This document shows, piece by piece, positions 62,421 through 64,000 of a DNA stretch of 64,000 nucleotides. The first letter of the stretch is position 1. Each line of letters begins with the position of its first letter. The translations under genes and the position numbers were made by a program. This DNA is from Hymenolepis diminuta (Eukaryota; Platyhelminthes; Cestoda; Cyclophyllidea; Hymenolepididae). Under the pieces are notes generated by a model that saw only the letters and a program-made list of their open reading frames with translations, ran no database searches and was not told the DNA's origin. The DNA is taken from contig CAADRB010000031.1 of NCBI GenBank assembly GCA_900708905.1, positions 2,011,576 to 2,075,575 of the forward strand, given 5' to 3'.

Positions 62421-64000
62421 CTGAATACAAGACCGCAACGAGAACTAACTGACTAGTTCCTCATGTGTTATAACAGTGAAAAAGTGGTTCTCTTTTACGC
62501 ACATATGGAAATTTTCAGGTCTCAAAATATAATTATCAAACACAAAATTTGCAAGATCGCAAAATATTTAAGACAAATTTATAAGGTCATGTATGTGTAC
62601 GGAGATATATCTAATTTAATCTGGTTATTTCGGCCTGATATTTAAACGAACCACTCTTTTCGTTAACAAGACTAACCACACTGGCTAATGCTCTTGAGGA
62701 ACAGAATCGGTATATATGGGCTTCCTAACTAGACATATTCTGTTTCACTTTTCTATGTCTTAGTCAGCTCCAGAACAACTAATTTTGCTAGGCCGAAACT
62801 AATTCCTTTAGATTTTTTGGTCAAATTCATACTTTATATGAATATAGATTTGAAATACCGTTTTTCTAAGATAATATCTAATAAAACGCCAATGAATAGT
62901 TTAATTTTGGAGAAAAGGACTTTTTGCTAAAAAAATTGAGATAGACCAACGTTAAAAATAAGCAATTTTATACACGAAGCAGTTTATAAATAAATGACCT
63001 CCAACCCATTTAGGAAAGCCTCCTTCAAAATGCATTTTGGTAGGAAACTGGGAATTCTGTCATTTTATTCACTAAATGTGCGCCAATAGACACCCAATCC
63101 GTAACTTCTGACTTTGGAGATAAACATATTAAATGCTGCGCCACAGTTTAAGAAGCTCGTTAAAATCTTTATTCTATAATGTTAAATAAGAAATCGTTCA
63201 AGTAACAATTTTTAATGAAGCTGAAATTCAAGATTTAGCTGACTCATTCAGATAATTAGCGCGGTTTATGAAAAACTGGGACAATGAATGCGCCAAATAT
63301 CTTATCAGGTAGAACTAATTGAGGATAAGCCAACAATTTAGATTTTGTGTGAAATTTATTTATTAGATGCGTTTACTTAAAAATCACTACGTCTTCATTT
63401 GAATAAAATATAATAGATTTTTACTACGTCTGTCACAGACATAATACCCCTCAGCGGAAGTCCAGTTGCAGGCTGAAATTCGTCAAGAGACTGATAGCAA
63501 AGTGCAAGTTCTTCATTAGGGGACTCTAAGATACCCCTCTTCTGCCCAAGATGACTGTTGGAAAACTTCTCCTTTTGAGAGAAGTTATTCTACCCTCAGT
63601 AGTGAAGATACAGAGAAAAAATTAATAAAGGCTCGAGTATCAAGGGTTGTTCCGATATATTTTATGTCAGATTTGAATCAATACTTTAAATCCGCGTCTA
63701 AATTGTCAATTATATTTAATATTAGAGTCTGCTAAACCACTATTATGATATAAGAATGATTACCCATTTTTTTCACATTTTAGTTTAATGTTAAGTAAGG
63801 AGCGTTTATGGAATTAAAATAAAATTTAACCAACTATTTCGTTTGTTAACTTTACGAAAGCTGTATTATATGCCATAACAACAAAAATTTTAATATTCTG
63901 TCAACGTAAGAATTGAAGCAAATACACCTACTGTATAAATCGTTTCGAAACCCCGTATAATGAGTAGCAACTGTTTTGAAAAATCATATTTAACTTTACA
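62421..64000. other. AT-rich non-coding DNA
   Basis: No gene recognised. 'GACTAACCACACTGGCTAAT' at about 62669-62688 resembles the SINE body block, but nothing around it extends the match. The stretch 63425-63610 is less AT-rich and unrecognised. Confidence 0.55.

Noticed and set aside
62669..62688. A further SINE copy
   Set aside because: Only a single ~20-base block resembles the SINE body. No head or tail lines up around it.
1..64000. CRISPR arrays, bacterial operons, rRNA genes or tandem satellite arrays
   Set aside because: No regularly spaced direct repeats, no ribosome-binding-site-led gene strings, no rRNA-like conserved blocks and no tandem unit arrays beyond short microsatellites were seen on either strand.

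Overview
This window looks like intergenic or deep-intronic DNA from a metazoan nuclear genome. It is strongly A+T-rich and has no bacterial gene layout. It contains eukaryotic transposon relics (mariner, a second Tc1/mariner-superfamily lineage, a LINE, a Gypsy-like gag) and short elements with tRNA-like heads. The mix suggests an arthropod, but nothing here fixes the species. I found no intact protein-coding host gene, no rRNA, no stand-alone tRNA gene and no CRISPR array. Most open frames of 60-110 codons are chance frames in AT-rich DNA or antisense shadows of transposon relics.

Layout. Positions 1-3.4 kb are featureless and AT-rich. From 3.4 to 14.3 kb lies a dense graveyard: an unrecognised GC-richer relic (3.39-4.34 kb), two copies of a dispersed ~300 bp repeat (4.64 and 5.71 kb), a SINE-like element (7.14 kb), a Gypsy-like gag relic on the minus strand (8.69-9.57 kb), a complete but dead Tc1/mariner element of DD37D/maT type with terminal repeats and TA target duplication (10181-11362), another repeat copy (11.9 kb), and a LINE reverse-transcriptase relic on the minus strand (12.5-14.3 kb). 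From 14.3 to 29.8 kb, AT-rich DNA holds more repeat copies and the first full-length mariner (19905-21177). From 29.8 to 46.4 kb is a long AT-rich tract with almost no recognisable transposons except an inverted pair of the dispersed repeat (38.4-39.0 kb). A small GC-rich, pyrimidine-rich island at 32.4-32.6 kb stands out in it. Positions 46.4-50.9 kb form a SINE cluster. Positions 52.6-53.2 kb form a GC-richer block that could be a promoter or exon. A second full-length mariner lies at 60017-61284, and an unrecognised GC-rich block at 62.1-62.4 kb.

Most notable observation: the two mariner copies, about 40 kb apart in the same orientation, are identical by eye over about 732 bp of their interior. 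They differ at roughly one position in ten at the 3' end and also differ near the 5' end. Both carry the same inactivating lesions inside the identical tract. This pattern fits ectopic gene conversion (or an assembly chimera) better than simple recent transposition. Second is a diverged, apparently non-coding dispersed repeat family of at least nine copies that I could not assign to a known class.

Nothing here works together as a pathway. The functional interest lies in genome dynamics and in a few GC-rich islands that may be regulatory DNA or exons of a long gene.
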